From: Synechococcus sp. WH 5701
Lineage (GTDB): Bacteria; Cyanobacteriota; Cyanobacteriia; PCC-6307; Cyanobiaceae
Length of the DNA stretch: 64,000 nucleotides
Assembly (NCBI RefSeq): GCF_000153045.1
Contig: NZ_CH724159.1
Span: forward strand, 833,823 to 897,822
Direction: 5' to 3'
Shown: one piece after another, positions 50,279 through 58,468 of the stretch
Position numbering within the stretch: the stretch's first letter is position 1
How the letters are laid out: each line of letters opens with the position of its first letter
Notes under the pieces: generated by a model
What the model was told of the DNA's origin: nothing
Seen by the model: the letters and a program-made list of their open reading frames with translations, nothing else
Databases searched by the model: none
Translations under genes and position numbers: made by a program

Positions 50279-51502
50279 TCAGCGGCTGGCCTCCAGAGCG
50301 ATGTCTCCAGCGATGTCGGCGCTGGCCGGTCCGATCTCGCCGAGGGAGCGCATCAGCGGTGTGATCGACAGCCCCTGCACGATCACCGAAAAGGCCACCA
50401 CGGCGAAGGCCACCGTCACGACGGTGTCGCGGTAAGGGAGGCTGGTGGGCAGGCCCAGCGACAGGGCCAGGGCCAGGGCGCCGCGCAGGCCGCCCCAGAA
50501 AAGCACGTGCTGGTGGCTGGCCTTCACCCGCAGGGGTGAGCCCTGAAACAGGCTGCAGCAGAGATAGGTGGACAGGGCCCGCCCCACGGTCACCAGGGCG
50601 ATGGCGATGCCGATCGGCAGCAGCACCCTGGTGAAATTCTGGTGGGCCTCCAACATCCCCATCAGCAGGAAGATCAGCGAATTCACCACGAAGGCGGCGT
50701 AATCCCAGAACGACTGAACCGCCTCGCGCCCCTTGGGGGAGATGGCACCCAGGGGCCCGAGGTTGCCCAGCATGATTCCAGCCGTGAGGGTGGCCAGCAC
50801 CCCCGACACCTCCAGGTGCTCCGCCAGCAGGAAGGAACCGTAGGCCGCAATCGTGGTGAAGGTGATCTCCACCAGGGGATCTTCGGTGCGGCCGGCCAGG
50901 GCGAGCAAGGCTGCTGCCACCGCCGCGCCACAGGCCACGCCCCCCACGATCGTGACCGCCAGAAACTGTGTGGTGCCCAGCGGTGTGATGGCGGCGCCGG
51001 TGGCGAAGGCGATCGCGATGCCGAAGCCCACGGCGGCGGTGCTGTCGTTGAGGAGGCTCTCCGCTTCGACCAGCTCCCGCAGCCGGCCATGCACGCCCGC
51101 CTCCTTGAAGGTGGCGATCACCGACACCGGATCGGTGGCCGAGATCAGCACGCCGAACAGCAGCGACGCCGGCCAGCTCCAGTGGGCCAGGACGTGCATC
51201 CCCACCGTGGTGATGCCGGCGGAGAGCACCACCCCCACCGTGGCCAGGGTGAGCACCACCGGCAGGTCCTTGCGCAGCGACGGCCAGGCGATGTAAAACG
51301 CCGCCTCGAAGATCAACGGCGGCAGAAAGGCGTTGAAGATCAGCTCCCGCGTCAGGGCGATGTCGGGGGCGAAGGGCAGCCAGGCCAGCACGATGCCCCC
51401 CAGCACCAGGCCCACGCTGTAGGGCAGCCGCAGCCTGCGGGCCACCATGGCCACCACCGCCGCCACCAGCAGCAGCAGCTCAACCGATTCGATGGTGAGC
51501 AT
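50279..51502 (-). CDS. Na+/H+ antiporter, CPA1/NhaP type
   Basis: A 407-residue transporter with about twelve helices. The core motif FGVLISATDPVSVIATFKEA carries the ion-binding Asp, and ESLLNDSTAAVGFGIAIA the second conserved site. RLPYSVGLVLGGIVLAW is the usual N-terminal helix, WGGLRGALALALSLGLP the later conserved one. It exchanges Na+ (or K+) for H+. It faces the hli cassette with its start 245 bases from the first hli ATG. Confidence 0.92.
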   Translation of the reverse strand: MLTIESVELLLLVAAVVAMVARRLRLPYSVGLVLGGIVLAWLPFAPDIALTRELIFNAFLPPLIFEAAFYIAWPSLRKDLPVVLTLATVGVVLSAGITTVGMHVLAHWSWPASLLFGVLISATDPVSVIATFKEAGVHGRLRELVEAESLLNDSTAAVGFGIAIAFATGAAITPLGTTQFLAVTIVGGVACGAAVAAALLALAGRTEDPLVEITFTTIAAYGSFLLAEHLEVSGVLATLTAGIMLGNLGPLGAISPKGREAVQSFWDYAAFVVNSLIFLLMGMLEAHQNFTRVLLPIGIAIALVTVGRALSTYLCCSLFQGSPLRVKASHQHVLFWGGLRGALALALSLGLPTSLPYRDTVVTVAFAVVAFSVIVQGLSITPLMRSLGEIGPASADIAGDIALEASR

Positions 51503-51746
51503 GGGTGGGGGGGGGGTGCGGCGTCCGCTGCAGTCCCTTGAGTCTGGAGGCTGGCGGCCGTCAGCTTCAGGGCGATCTGTTCAGGGGTGTGGCGCTTGCG
51601 TTCATGAGATTTCTCCGGGGGCCAACCCCGGCTGGCAGGGCAGCTCCCCTGAGGACGGGTTCAGGTTTTGGGATCCACGTCAAGCGCGCTGCATCGCCAA
51701 GGAGCTTCACAAGCTGTTACATTTGTTCAAGAACACCGTTACACAC

Positions 51747-51890
51747 ATGACTGATTCCGCTTCCCGCTTTGGGTTTGTCGCCTTTGCCGAAACCTGGAAT
51801 GGCCGCCTCGCCATGCTCGGCTTCGTGATCGGCCTGGGCACCGAGCTGCTCACCGGTCAGGGCATCCTTTCCCAGATCGGTCTGGGTTGA
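51747..51890 (+). CDS. hli: High-light-inducible protein (47 residues)
   Basis: A very short Hlip: FGFVAFAETWNGRLAMLGFV is the one-helix chlorophyll-binding block (Glu-x-x-Asn-Gly-Arg-x-Ala-Met), followed by IGLGTELLTGQGILSQIGLG. It opens a run of four small genes on the same strand, with 5 bases to the next. The short form is typical of picocyanobacteria. The upstream region (51503-51746) probably holds its promoter. Confidence 0.93.
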   Translation: MTDSASRFGFVAFAETWNGRLAMLGFVIGLGTELLTGQGILSQIGLG

Positions 51891-51895
51891 TCGCC

Positions 51896-52012
51896 ATGAG
51901 TACCGACTACACCGCAGCTACTGCCGCCGTGATCGCCCTTGTGGTTGTTCTGACCGGCATGGTGACCTTCCTGCTCAGCCGTCCCAGCGATCTGGCCCAG
52001 AAAACCCGATGA
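51896..52012 (+). CDS. Tiny single-helix protein between hli genes (38 residues)
   Basis: A 38-residue peptide: AAVIALVVVLTGMVTFLLS is one membrane helix, followed by RPSDLAQKTR. It starts 5 bases after the hli stop and ends in ATGA overlap with the next peptide. It looks like a real member of a light-stress operon and could bind the antenna or a photosystem. It is below common gene-calling length limits. Confidence 0.6.
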   Translation: MSTDYTAATAAVIALVVVLTGMVTFLLSRPSDLAQKTR

Positions 52013-52086
52013 CCGCCACCCTCACCATCGTTCTGTTCAGCACCTGGCTTGCGGCTTCGCTGCTGCAACCAGATCTCGCGGACTGA
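52009..52086 (+). CDS. Tiny single-helix protein between hli genes (25 residues)
   Basis: A 25-residue peptide MTATLTIVLFSTWLAASLLQ followed by PDLAD: a membrane helix with a short acidic tail. The ATG overlaps the previous stop by four bases (ATGA), the arrangement of translationally coupled genes, and an hli follows 33 bases later. Such tiny helices are a known style of photosystem subunit, but this one matches no family I can name. Confidence 0.5.
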   Translation: MTATLTIVLFSTWLAASLLQPDLAD

Positions 52087-52119
52087 CGACCAGCCCACGT
52101 CCACTCACCTCAGGAATCG

Positions 52120-52356
52120 ATGACCAACACTCCAGTCAACCTGCCCAGCTCCCAGGAGCCCACTGAACAGCAGATCCACATGGATCAGCTCAAACGCGCT
52201 GAGCTCTTCAATGGCCGCGCCGCCATGCTTGGCCTTGTGATCGGCATTGTCGTCGAAGGCCTGACGGGCTTTGGGATTGCCCACCAGATCGGCCTTGGCG
52301 CCCTCGTGGATGGCTACGCAGCCTGCCGCACCCAGTATCTGCCGTTTTGTTTCTGA
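52120..52356 (+). CDS. hli: High-light-inducible protein (78 residues)
   Basis: A Hlip with a longer N-terminus (LPSSQEPTEQQIHMDQLKRA) before the chlorophyll-binding block ELFNGRAAMLGLVIGIVVEG. The C-terminal tail (DGYAACRTQYLPFCF) is unusual, being Cys- and Phe-rich. It ends the four-gene cassette that begins at 51747. Hlips of this length often pair with short ones in photosystem assembly. Confidence 0.92.
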   Translation: MTNTPVNLPSSQEPTEQQIHMDQLKRAELFNGRAAMLGLVIGIVVEGLTGFGIAHQIGLGALVDGYAACRTQYLPFCF

Positions 52357-52480
52357 TCCTCAGGTCCAAGTGCGGATCACTGCAAACCCCTGGGCCCTGC
52401 CTGGGGGCGAAACGGATGGGGTGACTGCTGGTGTCTCAACGCACCGACGCTAACCACCCGCTTCATCAGCCCCCACAGCT

Positions 52481-54604
52481 TCAGCCCTCCAGCTTGATAG
52501 CCATGGACATGCGCAGCAGTCGCAGACCATTGGCGATCACGATCAGGCTGGTGCCCATGTCCGCGAAGACTGCCATCCACATCGTGGCGTTTCCAGCCAG
52601 GGTGAGTAGCAGGAAGAGGGCTTTGATTCCCAGCGCCAGCGCGATGTTCTGGCGCAGGATTCGAAAAGTGCGTTGAGAAAGGGCGATGGTTTCAGGCACG
52701 CGCATCAGATCGTCGTTCATGATCACCACATCAGCCGCTTCCATGGCGATGTGGGTGCCGGCTGCCCCCATCGCAAAACCGATGTTCGCCTGGGCCAGAG
52801 CCGGCGCATCGTTGATCCCATCGCCGGCCATGGCCGTGGATCCATAGCGGGCCTGCAGGTTGGACATCACCTCGAGCTTCTCCTGGGGGAGCAGGTTGCT
52901 CTTCACCTGCTGGATCCCTGCCTGGGTCGCAATCACAGAGGCGGTCGCTGCGTTGTCACCCGTGAGCATCACCGGGGTGACGCCCAGGGCCCGAAGGGCT
53001 TCCACCGCGGCCAATGAGCTGGGTCGCACGGTGTCGGCGACGGCGATCAGGGCGAGCACGCCGTTGTCATCGGCCAGCAGGCTGAGCGAGCGGCCCATGT
53101 GCTCCTGAGCTTCCATCGTGGCTTCCAGCTCGCTCGAGCAGAGCCCCAGCTCTTCGATCCAGCGGTGATTCGCCAGCATCAGAGGCCGTCCCGAGATCAG
53201 GCCACGTACACCCCTCCCCGGCAGGGCCTCGAAGGCCTCCACGTTCAGACGCTCGCCATCAAGACCTGCAGCAACGGCCCGCGAGACGGGATGGTCGGAG
53301 CGCTCCGCCAGGCTGCTGGCCAGTTGTTGCAGCCCAGCGGCATCGCCGCTTTCCTGCAGGGGGAGGAAGGCCACAAGTTTCGGCTTGCCCAGGGTGATCG
53401 TGCCGGTCTTGTCGAGCGCCAGCACCTTGATCTTGCGAGCCTCCTCGAGGTACAGACCACCCTTGATGACGATGCCGCGCCGTGCGGCGGTGGCCAGGCC
53501 GCTCACCAGCGTGACCGGGGTGGCGATCACCAGTGCACAGGGGCAGGCAATCACCAGCAGCACCAAGGCCTTGTAGATCGCCTGCAGAGGTGTGAACCCC
53601 AGCCAGGGTGGCGCCAGCAGAGCAACAGCCAGGGCGACCGCGAAAACTGCGGGTGTGTAGCGCGCTGCAAAGCGATCGACGAAGCGCTGGATCGGCGCGC
53701 GGGAAGCCTGGGCTTCTTCCACGGCCTGAATGATCCGCGCCAGGGTGCTCAGTGAGGCGGGCGCCGTCACGCAGATCTGGAGCTCGCCGCTCTGATTGAT
53801 CGTGCCCGCGAAGACTTCATCACCAGGGCTCTTATCCACCGGCAGGCTTTCGCCGGTGATCGGGGCCTGATCGATCGCGCTCTCGCCGCTGAGCACGGTG
53901 CCATCGAGCGGCAGCCGTTCGCCCGGGCGGACGCGCACCACATCGCCGATCACCGCGGCACTGGCGCTGACTCTTCGCCATCGGTCCTCCTGCTGGAGGA
54001 TCTCCGCCTCGTCGGGAGCCATCGCCATCAGGCTGGTAATCGCCTGGCGAGCCCGATCCACCGCCCGCGCTTCGATCGCCTCAGCCACGGAATACAGCGC
54101 CATCACCATGGCGGCTTCCGGCCAGCGACCGATCAGGAAGGCGCCTGTCACCGCCACACTCATCAGCGCGTTGATGTTGAGCCGGCCTTGACGCAGAGCG
54201 GCCAGGCCCTTGCGAAACACGGAGAAGCCCGCCAGAGCAATCGCGGCGATGGCGATCACGATCTCCAGCAGTTCGTGGCCCGGGAAGACTGGAACGATCA
54301 GATGCAGGAGCTCCGCCGTGATCGCCAGCGCCAGGGTGCTCCCCAGGCGGACTCGTTCGCGTCGCCGTTCAGCGCAGGTCTGGGCTGCAGACGGCCGGTG
54401 ATCGGGGCTGATCGGCTCCGGGCTGAATCCAAGCCGGCGGATCGCAGCAAGGGCGGAACTCAGTGCGGCCGCTTCGGCATCGATTGCCAGAACGCGCTCG
54501 GCGAGCAGGAACTTCAGGCCGTGGATTCCGTCGAGGCCTGAGAGGGCTTGGCGAATCTCGGCTTCCTCCGTGGCGCAATCCATCGCGCTGATCCGAATCA
54601 GCAC
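52481..54604 (-). CDS. Zn/Cd-type heavy-metal P-type ATPase
   Basis: A 707-residue P1B-type pump. The N-terminal heavy-metal domain has MDCATEEAEIRQALSGL, with Cys-Ala-Thr-Glu in place of the common CxxC, as in Zn/Cd/Pb pumps. The membrane metal site is ACPCALVIATP; phosphorylation occurs at DKTGTITLGKPK; ATP binding at GDGINDAPALAQANIGFAMG. The type is ZntA/CadA-like, exporting Zn or Cd. The start is GTG, with a stop just before it. It lies about 2.4 kb from the second metallothionein, which suggests shared zinc homeostasis. Confidence 0.92.
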   Translation of the reverse strand: MLIRISAMDCATEEAEIRQALSGLDGIHGLKFLLAERVLAIDAEAAALSSALAAIRRLGFSPEPISPDHRPSAAQTCAERRRERVRLGSTLALAITAELLHLIVPVFPGHELLEIVIAIAAIALAGFSVFRKGLAALRQGRLNINALMSVAVTGAFLIGRWPEAAMVMALYSVAEAIEARAVDRARQAITSLMAMAPDEAEILQQEDRWRRVSASAAVIGDVVRVRPGERLPLDGTVLSGESAIDQAPITGESLPVDKSPGDEVFAGTINQSGELQICVTAPASLSTLARIIQAVEEAQASRAPIQRFVDRFAARYTPAVFAVALAVALLAPPWLGFTPLQAIYKALVLLVIACPCALVIATPVTLVSGLATAARRGIVIKGGLYLEEARKIKVLALDKTGTITLGKPKLVAFLPLQESGDAAGLQQLASSLAERSDHPVSRAVAAGLDGERLNVEAFEALPGRGVRGLISGRPLMLANHRWIEELGLCSSELEATMEAQEHMGRSLSLLADDNGVLALIAVADTVRPSSLAAVEALRALGVTPVMLTGDNAATASVIATQAGIQQVKSNLLPQEKLEVMSNLQARYGSTAMAGDGINDAPALAQANIGFAMGAAGTHIAMEAADVVIMNDDLMRVPETIALSQRTFRILRQNIALALGIKALFLLLTLAGNATMWMAVFADMGTSLIVIANGLRLLRMSMAIKLEG

Positions 54605-54820
54605 TTCCGTGCCGCTGGCCTGCTGCGGCTCCGTGGTGGGGGTTTTCGTGCGCGGGCTCTAGCGGTGGTTCCTGTCCTGAAGGTAACGAGAAGCGATCAT
54701 CACGCAATCGGCAACACAACTTCATCTGTAAATGTGTCTGTTGTTCTCCACACCCGGCCTCCCATCGGCACGGATGGGGAAGGCGGCGTGAGTAGACCGG
54801 AGAACCAGGGACTCTCATTC

Positions 54821-54907
54821 ATGCTGCACACAATCCCGTTGCTGGCCGCTACCTGTCTGGCGGGATTCACGGTGCTGCAACTGCTGTTCAGCACCGGGTC
54901 ATGGTGA
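54821..54907 (+). CDS. Possible tiny membrane peptide (28 residues)
   Basis: MLHTIPLLAATCLAGFTVLQ and a short tail form one helix. It lies between the divergent ATPase gene and the rhodanese gene, with 21 bases to the latter. The frame is complete but short, so chance is not excluded. Confidence 0.35.
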   Translation: MLHTIPLLAATCLAGFTVLQLLFSTGSW

Positions 54908-54928
54908 TCAGCTGTTGGCTGGTACTCG

Positions 54929-55381
54929 ATGCAACGCTTCGTGTGGTTCTGGCTGAAGCTGTGGATCCGGTTGCACTATTCATCGGTTCCCTCCATTCGT
55001 TGTGATCGCCTGCAAAAGATCCTGGCGATGCAGCAGGCTGGCGACTGGTTGATTCTCGATGCCCGCACGACCGCCGAATTCAACGTGAGTTGCCTCCCAG
55101 GCGCGGTGCTTCTCGGGGATGGGGAGGAGATTCCGCTCTCAGGCTCGCTGGGCAAAGCCTCGATGGAGCGGCCGATCCTGGTGTGCTGTGCAGTGGGGGT
55201 GCGCAGTGCGGCCGTGGTGAACCGGCTGCGGGAGCAGGGCTTCCGGAAGGCCGTGAATCTGGAGGGAGGGCTGTTTGAATGGGTGAATCAAGGGCATCAG
55301 CTGGTGCATGAGGGCCAACCCACCACGCTTGTGCATCCGTTCAATCGCTTCTGGGGTCTGCTCCTGAAGCCCCAGCGATGA
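54929..55381 (+). CDS. Rhodanese-like sulfurtransferase domain protein
   Basis: A 150-residue protein. A short amphipathic N-terminus (MQRFVWFWLKLWIRLHYSS) precedes a rhodanese domain: GDWLILDARTTAEFNVSCLP and the active loop ILVCCAVGVRSAAVVNRLRE with Cys as the presumed sulphur carrier, and AVNLEGGLFEWVNQGH. It overlaps the glycosyltransferase start (ATGA), so the two are coupled. In cyanobacteria this pairing occurs near arsenosugar genes; that link is inference. Confidence 0.87.
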   Translation: MQRFVWFWLKLWIRLHYSSVPSIRCDRLQKILAMQQAGDWLILDARTTAEFNVSCLPGAVLLGDGEEIPLSGSLGKASMERPILVCCAVGVRSAAVVNRLREQGFRKAVNLEGGLFEWVNQGHQLVHEGQPTTLVHPFNRFWGLLLKPQR

Positions 55382-56124
55382 GAGGCACTGGCATGGCGCC
55401 ACTGTCGATCATCATTCCTACCCTGAACGAGGCCGCCAGCCTGGGACGCACGCTGGCGAATGTGCGTGCCCTCGATCCACCGGCCCTCGAAGTGCTGGTG
55501 GTGGATGGCGGCAGCTGCGACGCCACCCGGGCGATCGCCACCGCGGCGGGTGTGGCCGTCTTCCCCTGCGAATCAGCGGGCCGGGCGATCCAGATGAATA
55601 CAGGCGCACGGCAGGCCCGCGGCAGCTTGCTCTGCTTTTTGCATGCCGACACCCTCGTTCCCACCGATCTGGTGGCGATCGCGGAGCGGGTGCTGGAGGA
55701 CCGGGCCATCGCTGGGGCGGGCTTCGTGTCGCTGATGAGTGGCGATGACACCACCCGTTGGGGGATTTCGGCCCTGAACCTGCTCAAGACCCATCTGGCG
55801 CCTTTGCTGTTTCGCCCACACCTGTACTGGCGCGGACTGCGTCTGCTGTTCGGCGATCAGGTGATGATCTGTCGCCGGCAAACCTTCTGGGCGGTCGGTG
55901 GCTTCAACGAAGCTCTGCCGATCCTGGAGGACGGCGATCTCTGCCTGCGGCTGCTGAAGCAGGGACGCATCCGGCTGATCAACCGGGTGGTGATCAGTTC
56001 CGACCGGCGGGTGCAGCGCTGGGGCGCCACCAAGGCCGCTGCGATCTATCTCTCCATCGGCGTGCTCTGGGGTCTGGGCATGCCACCAGCGCCCCTGAAG
56101 CGCCTCTACGAGGACATCCGCTGA
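55378..56124 (+). CDS. TIGR04283-type glycosyltransferase
   Basis: A 248-residue family-2 glycosyltransferase. LSIIIPTLNEAASLGRTLAN is the nucleotide-binding start, VLVVDGGSCDATRAIA the DGGS motif, and RGSLLCFLHADTLVP the Asp-x-Asp equivalent (His-Ala-Asp), as in TIGR04283 proteins linked to arsenosugar synthesis. The C-terminal EDGDLCLRLLKQGRIRLI completes the fold. It starts inside the rhodanese gene end (ATGA) and its last 19 bases overlap the convergent DUF547 gene. A second relative is at 62987. Confidence 0.87.
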   Translation: MRGTGMAPLSIIIPTLNEAASLGRTLANVRALDPPALEVLVVDGGSCDATRAIATAAGVAVFPCESAGRAIQMNTGARQARGSLLCFLHADTLVPTDLVAIAERVLEDRAIAGAGFVSLMSGDDTTRWGISALNLLKTHLAPLLFRPHLYWRGLRLLFGDQVMICRRQTFWAVGGFNEALPILEDGDLCLRLLKQGRIRLINRVVISSDRRVQRWGATKAAAIYLSIGVLWGLGMPPAPLKRLYEDIR

Positions 56125-56798
56125 TTCAGGCTCCAGTCGTAGGGCAAAAACGCGACCCGGGGTTGATGATCCTGTACCGAAACGCCGCCCAGGCGAGGAA
56201 GGATGTAGTCGGGCAGGGAAGGCGCCACCGCCAGGAAATCAGCCTTGTACCACCGGAAGATCTTGCTGCAGTACAGAACGCCCCTCTCAGCATCGAATCG
56301 CACCTTGGCAGGGTTGTTGATGAAGCGGGTCACATCCTGCTCCAGTTGCTCGTCCACCCGCTCCGGCGTGTAGGCCTCATGGCGCAGCAGCGGACAACCC
56401 ACCGAGGCGCAGACGATCGCGAAGTGGATGCGGGGATCACCAGTGCGCTGGCGCAGCATCCTGTTTTCGATCTGCGCCAGGCTGAAGAACTCATTGCCAA
56501 GGCGATGCACGCGCCGCTGGAAGAATCGCAGGAACGCGATCCAGTTCGGCAGCCCGATCAGGGTGGGGCGGATCGACGCGATTGGATAGGCCGAGAGCAC
56601 CGACTGGATTGTGAAAGCGTTGTAGAGGTTGATCCAGTGGGCGATGTGATCCTGTCGGCCGTGGGTATCAGCAGATTGCCTGGCCAGCCAGCGGCTGAGG
56701 GTCTCGGGGTGATGGGTTCTCCAGGCTTCGTAATCCACCCGGCCCGCCCGGTCCACGTAGTGTTGGAGGAGATGATTCCAGGCGGGCAGGTCGTTCAT
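56106..56798 (-). CDS. DUF547 protein
   Basis: A 230-residue protein with the DUF547 pattern: HIAHWINLYNAFTIQSVLSA, HFAIVCASVGCPLLRHEAYT and RFINNPAKVRFDAERGV with a YCSKIFRWYKADFL end. The conserved Cys-Ala-Ser-x-Gly-Cys-Pro and N-L-Y-N-A suggest a papain-like or metal-binding fold; activity is unknown. Its end overlaps the end of the glycosyltransferase. Such genes are often beside arsenosugar genes. Confidence 0.88.
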   Translation of the reverse strand: MNDLPAWNHLLQHYVDRAGRVDYEAWRTHHPETLSRWLARQSADTHGRQDHIAHWINLYNAFTIQSVLSAYPIASIRPTLIGLPNWIAFLRFFQRRVHRLGNEFFSLAQIENRMLRQRTGDPRIHFAIVCASVGCPLLRHEAYTPERVDEQLEQDVTRFINNPAKVRFDAERGVLYCSKIFRWYKADFLAVAPSLPDYILPRLGGVSVQDHQPRVAFLPYDWSLNQRMSS

Positions 56799-56988
56799 GG
56801 GTCGGCAGGGTGGTGGCGTGCATCAGGTCGTGTGATCTGATTGGCGCCGGCACCATGGACACGCCGCTGCATCCGGGCCGGTTGTCGCTGTTGCCTGACA
56901 CCCTCTAAGGGCAACACCCTGCTAGTGCCGAGGTGCACGCCGGCCTGCAGCTCCAGGGGGATCGGTCCTGCGGGAGGTGGAGCAAGGT

Positions 56989-57171
56989 TCAGCCATGGCA
57001 TTCGCAGCCGCAGCCGGCATGGCAGGGTTCGCCGTTGGGGTGCCCCGTGGCGCAGGCGTCGCTGCAGAAGAGCAAGGTGCCGCTGCGGAATGCCGTGTCC
57101 GTTTTCACCGTGCAGTGACAACCCGGACAGGCGCACTGGAGCGCGGTTGGTTTCTCCAGGGTGGTGGTCAT
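56989..57171 (-). CDS. bmtA: Cyanobacterial metallothionein (copy 2)
   Basis: A 60-residue Cys-rich protein almost parallel to the one at 26115: CACPGCHCTV, LLFCSDACATGHPNGEPC and CGCECHG. Most differences are in the loop (TDTAFRSGT versus PDSPFRVGA). A GGAGAGG Shine-Dalgarno precedes the ATG. The Zn/Cd ATPase gene is 2.4 kb away. Having two copies should raise zinc-binding capacity. Confidence 0.95.
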   Translation of the reverse strand: MTTTLEKPTALQCACPGCHCTVKTDTAFRSGTLLFCSDACATGHPNGEPCHAGCGCECHG

Positions 57172-57623
57172 GGCCTCTCCTTGCTTAGGGAAGTGTGAAC
57201 CATTCTGGTGCCTCCGGGGCCGTGTCCAGCACCCGAAGACACAACGAAGCCCGGCGACCAGGCCACTGGGCTTGAATCGTGTGTTGTGGGGGCGGAGCTG
57301 CCGACGGCCTGCCGGCCTGCCCCGGGCGTTCACCAGCCTGCCCGCGTCCTGTACCGCTTCCATGCAACGTTGCGCCCGGCGTTTCGATCCTTCATGGGGA
57401 GTGCTCTGCACGGATCCACTGAAATGAAGCAGAACTGCTGAAGATGCGCATCAATTCGGCCAGATCAGAGGATGTCTGAGTAAAATCTTTAATGCTTCGG
57501 ATTTAATGCAGGAGAACTTAAGGAAGACGAAAGGTCGTTAGTGAATCAATGATCGTGTTCCTGAGCAGACTTGGAGGACACATCCGTATCCCATGGATGT
57601 GAGCACTCACAAAGGAGTCAGTC
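57172..57623. other. Intergenic region upstream of the metallothionein and CsbD genes
   Basis: About 450 bases separating divergent genes. The part nearest CsbD is AT-rich (TAAAATCTTTAATGC near 57480), consistent with promoters, but no defined operator is seen. No coding sequence supported. Confidence 0.45.
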
Positions 57624-57806
57624 ATGGGTTTGGGGAAAGACATGAAAGCCACCGCCAAGAACATCGAAGGCAAGGCTCAGGAGACCATTGGCAACATCAC
57701 CGGTGACAAGAAGGATCAGCTGGCGGGCAAGGCCAAGCAAGCCCAGGCCAGCGGTGAACATGCCCTGGAAGACCTGAAAGATGCAGTGCACGACGCCACC
57801 AACTAA
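57624..57806 (+). CDS. CsbD-like stress protein
   Basis: A 60-residue protein of the CsbD family: MKATAKNIEGKAQETIGNIT followed by GDKKDQLAGKAKQAQASGEH. It is hydrophilic, helical and lysine-rich, of unknown function, induced in stress in other bacteria. A strong AAAGGAG lies 9 bases before the ATG. The coiled-coil module copy follows 193 bases later. Confidence 0.9.
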   Translation: MGLGKDMKATAKNIEGKAQETIGNITGDKKDQLAGKAKQAQASGEHALEDLKDAVHDATN

Positions 57807-57999
57807 AAGTCGCTCCATTGGATCGGTTCTTCAATCAGTTTTGTGGTGAGCCACACAATCGGTTCAAGCTCTCCGATTCAGATCTGACTATGTTCTTTTT
57901 ATGCATTGCAGGCAATTCTAGATGGCCAAGAGATTTGCTGACCCTTTCTAGTCACCCGCAATTAAGCGTGTCCATTGCCAAATACAAAGAGGTAACACA

Positions 58000-58347
58000 A
58001 TGACCAACACAACTCAGCGGCCCTTCGGCAACCAAGTTGAAGGTCAAAGCCAGGTGGATGAGCGTCTCAGGCAAGCCATCCTCGACAAGAAGCAGGCACA
58101 GATTGAGGCTTGGTCACAACAGATCGAGAAACTCCAGCAGGCACTGCAAAGCGTGTCGTCGGAGCTCCGCGTCGAAACCGAAAAACGAGTGATTGAGCTG
58201 ACCGAAGCCCGAGATCAAGCCTTTGCTCAGGTGGAGAGCTTGCGACGAGCGACCCAAGAGAACTGGGAAACTCTGCTGATCCAGACAGATCATCTGCTCC
58301 AAGATTTGGCCACTCGATTCCACGAGTTTGTGGAACAGGGTAACTGA
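58000..58347 (+). CDS. Short coiled-coil protein (module copy 2)
   Basis: A 115-residue protein, homologue of that at 40629: GQSQVDERLRQAILDKKQAQ and IEAWSQQIEKLQQALQSVSS, then TEARDQAFAQVESLRRATQ. AGAGGT lies before the ATG. An open frame of 61 codons upstream (57818-58003) overlaps the start as ATGA, but is probably chance. The next gene is a PfkB-derived protein, as in copy 1. Confidence 0.75.
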   Translation: MTNTTQRPFGNQVEGQSQVDERLRQAILDKKQAQIEAWSQQIEKLQQALQSVSSELRVETEKRVIELTEARDQAFAQVESLRRATQENWETLLIQTDHLLQDLATRFHEFVEQGN

Positions 58348-58468
58348 AACTCAAGCCCAATTCAGGCCTGGGGGTAGGGGGTGATCTTGCTTTCGCCCTT
58401 GCTTGCAATGTCGAATTTACAATAGGACTTTCAGCCCTTTAGCTTCTTCCATCAAGTTATCAACTGCA

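Noticed and set aside
54690..54760. ACAAC...GTTGT inverted words upstream of the P-type ATPase as a Zn operator
   Set aside because: The arms are only five bases and spaced widely; this does not reach the SmtB/ZiaR 12-2-12 pattern.
57818..58003. A 61-codon frame overlapping the coiled-coil gene start as ATGA
   Set aside because: TTG start and unremarkable composition; the same gene in the other module copy has no such upstream frame.
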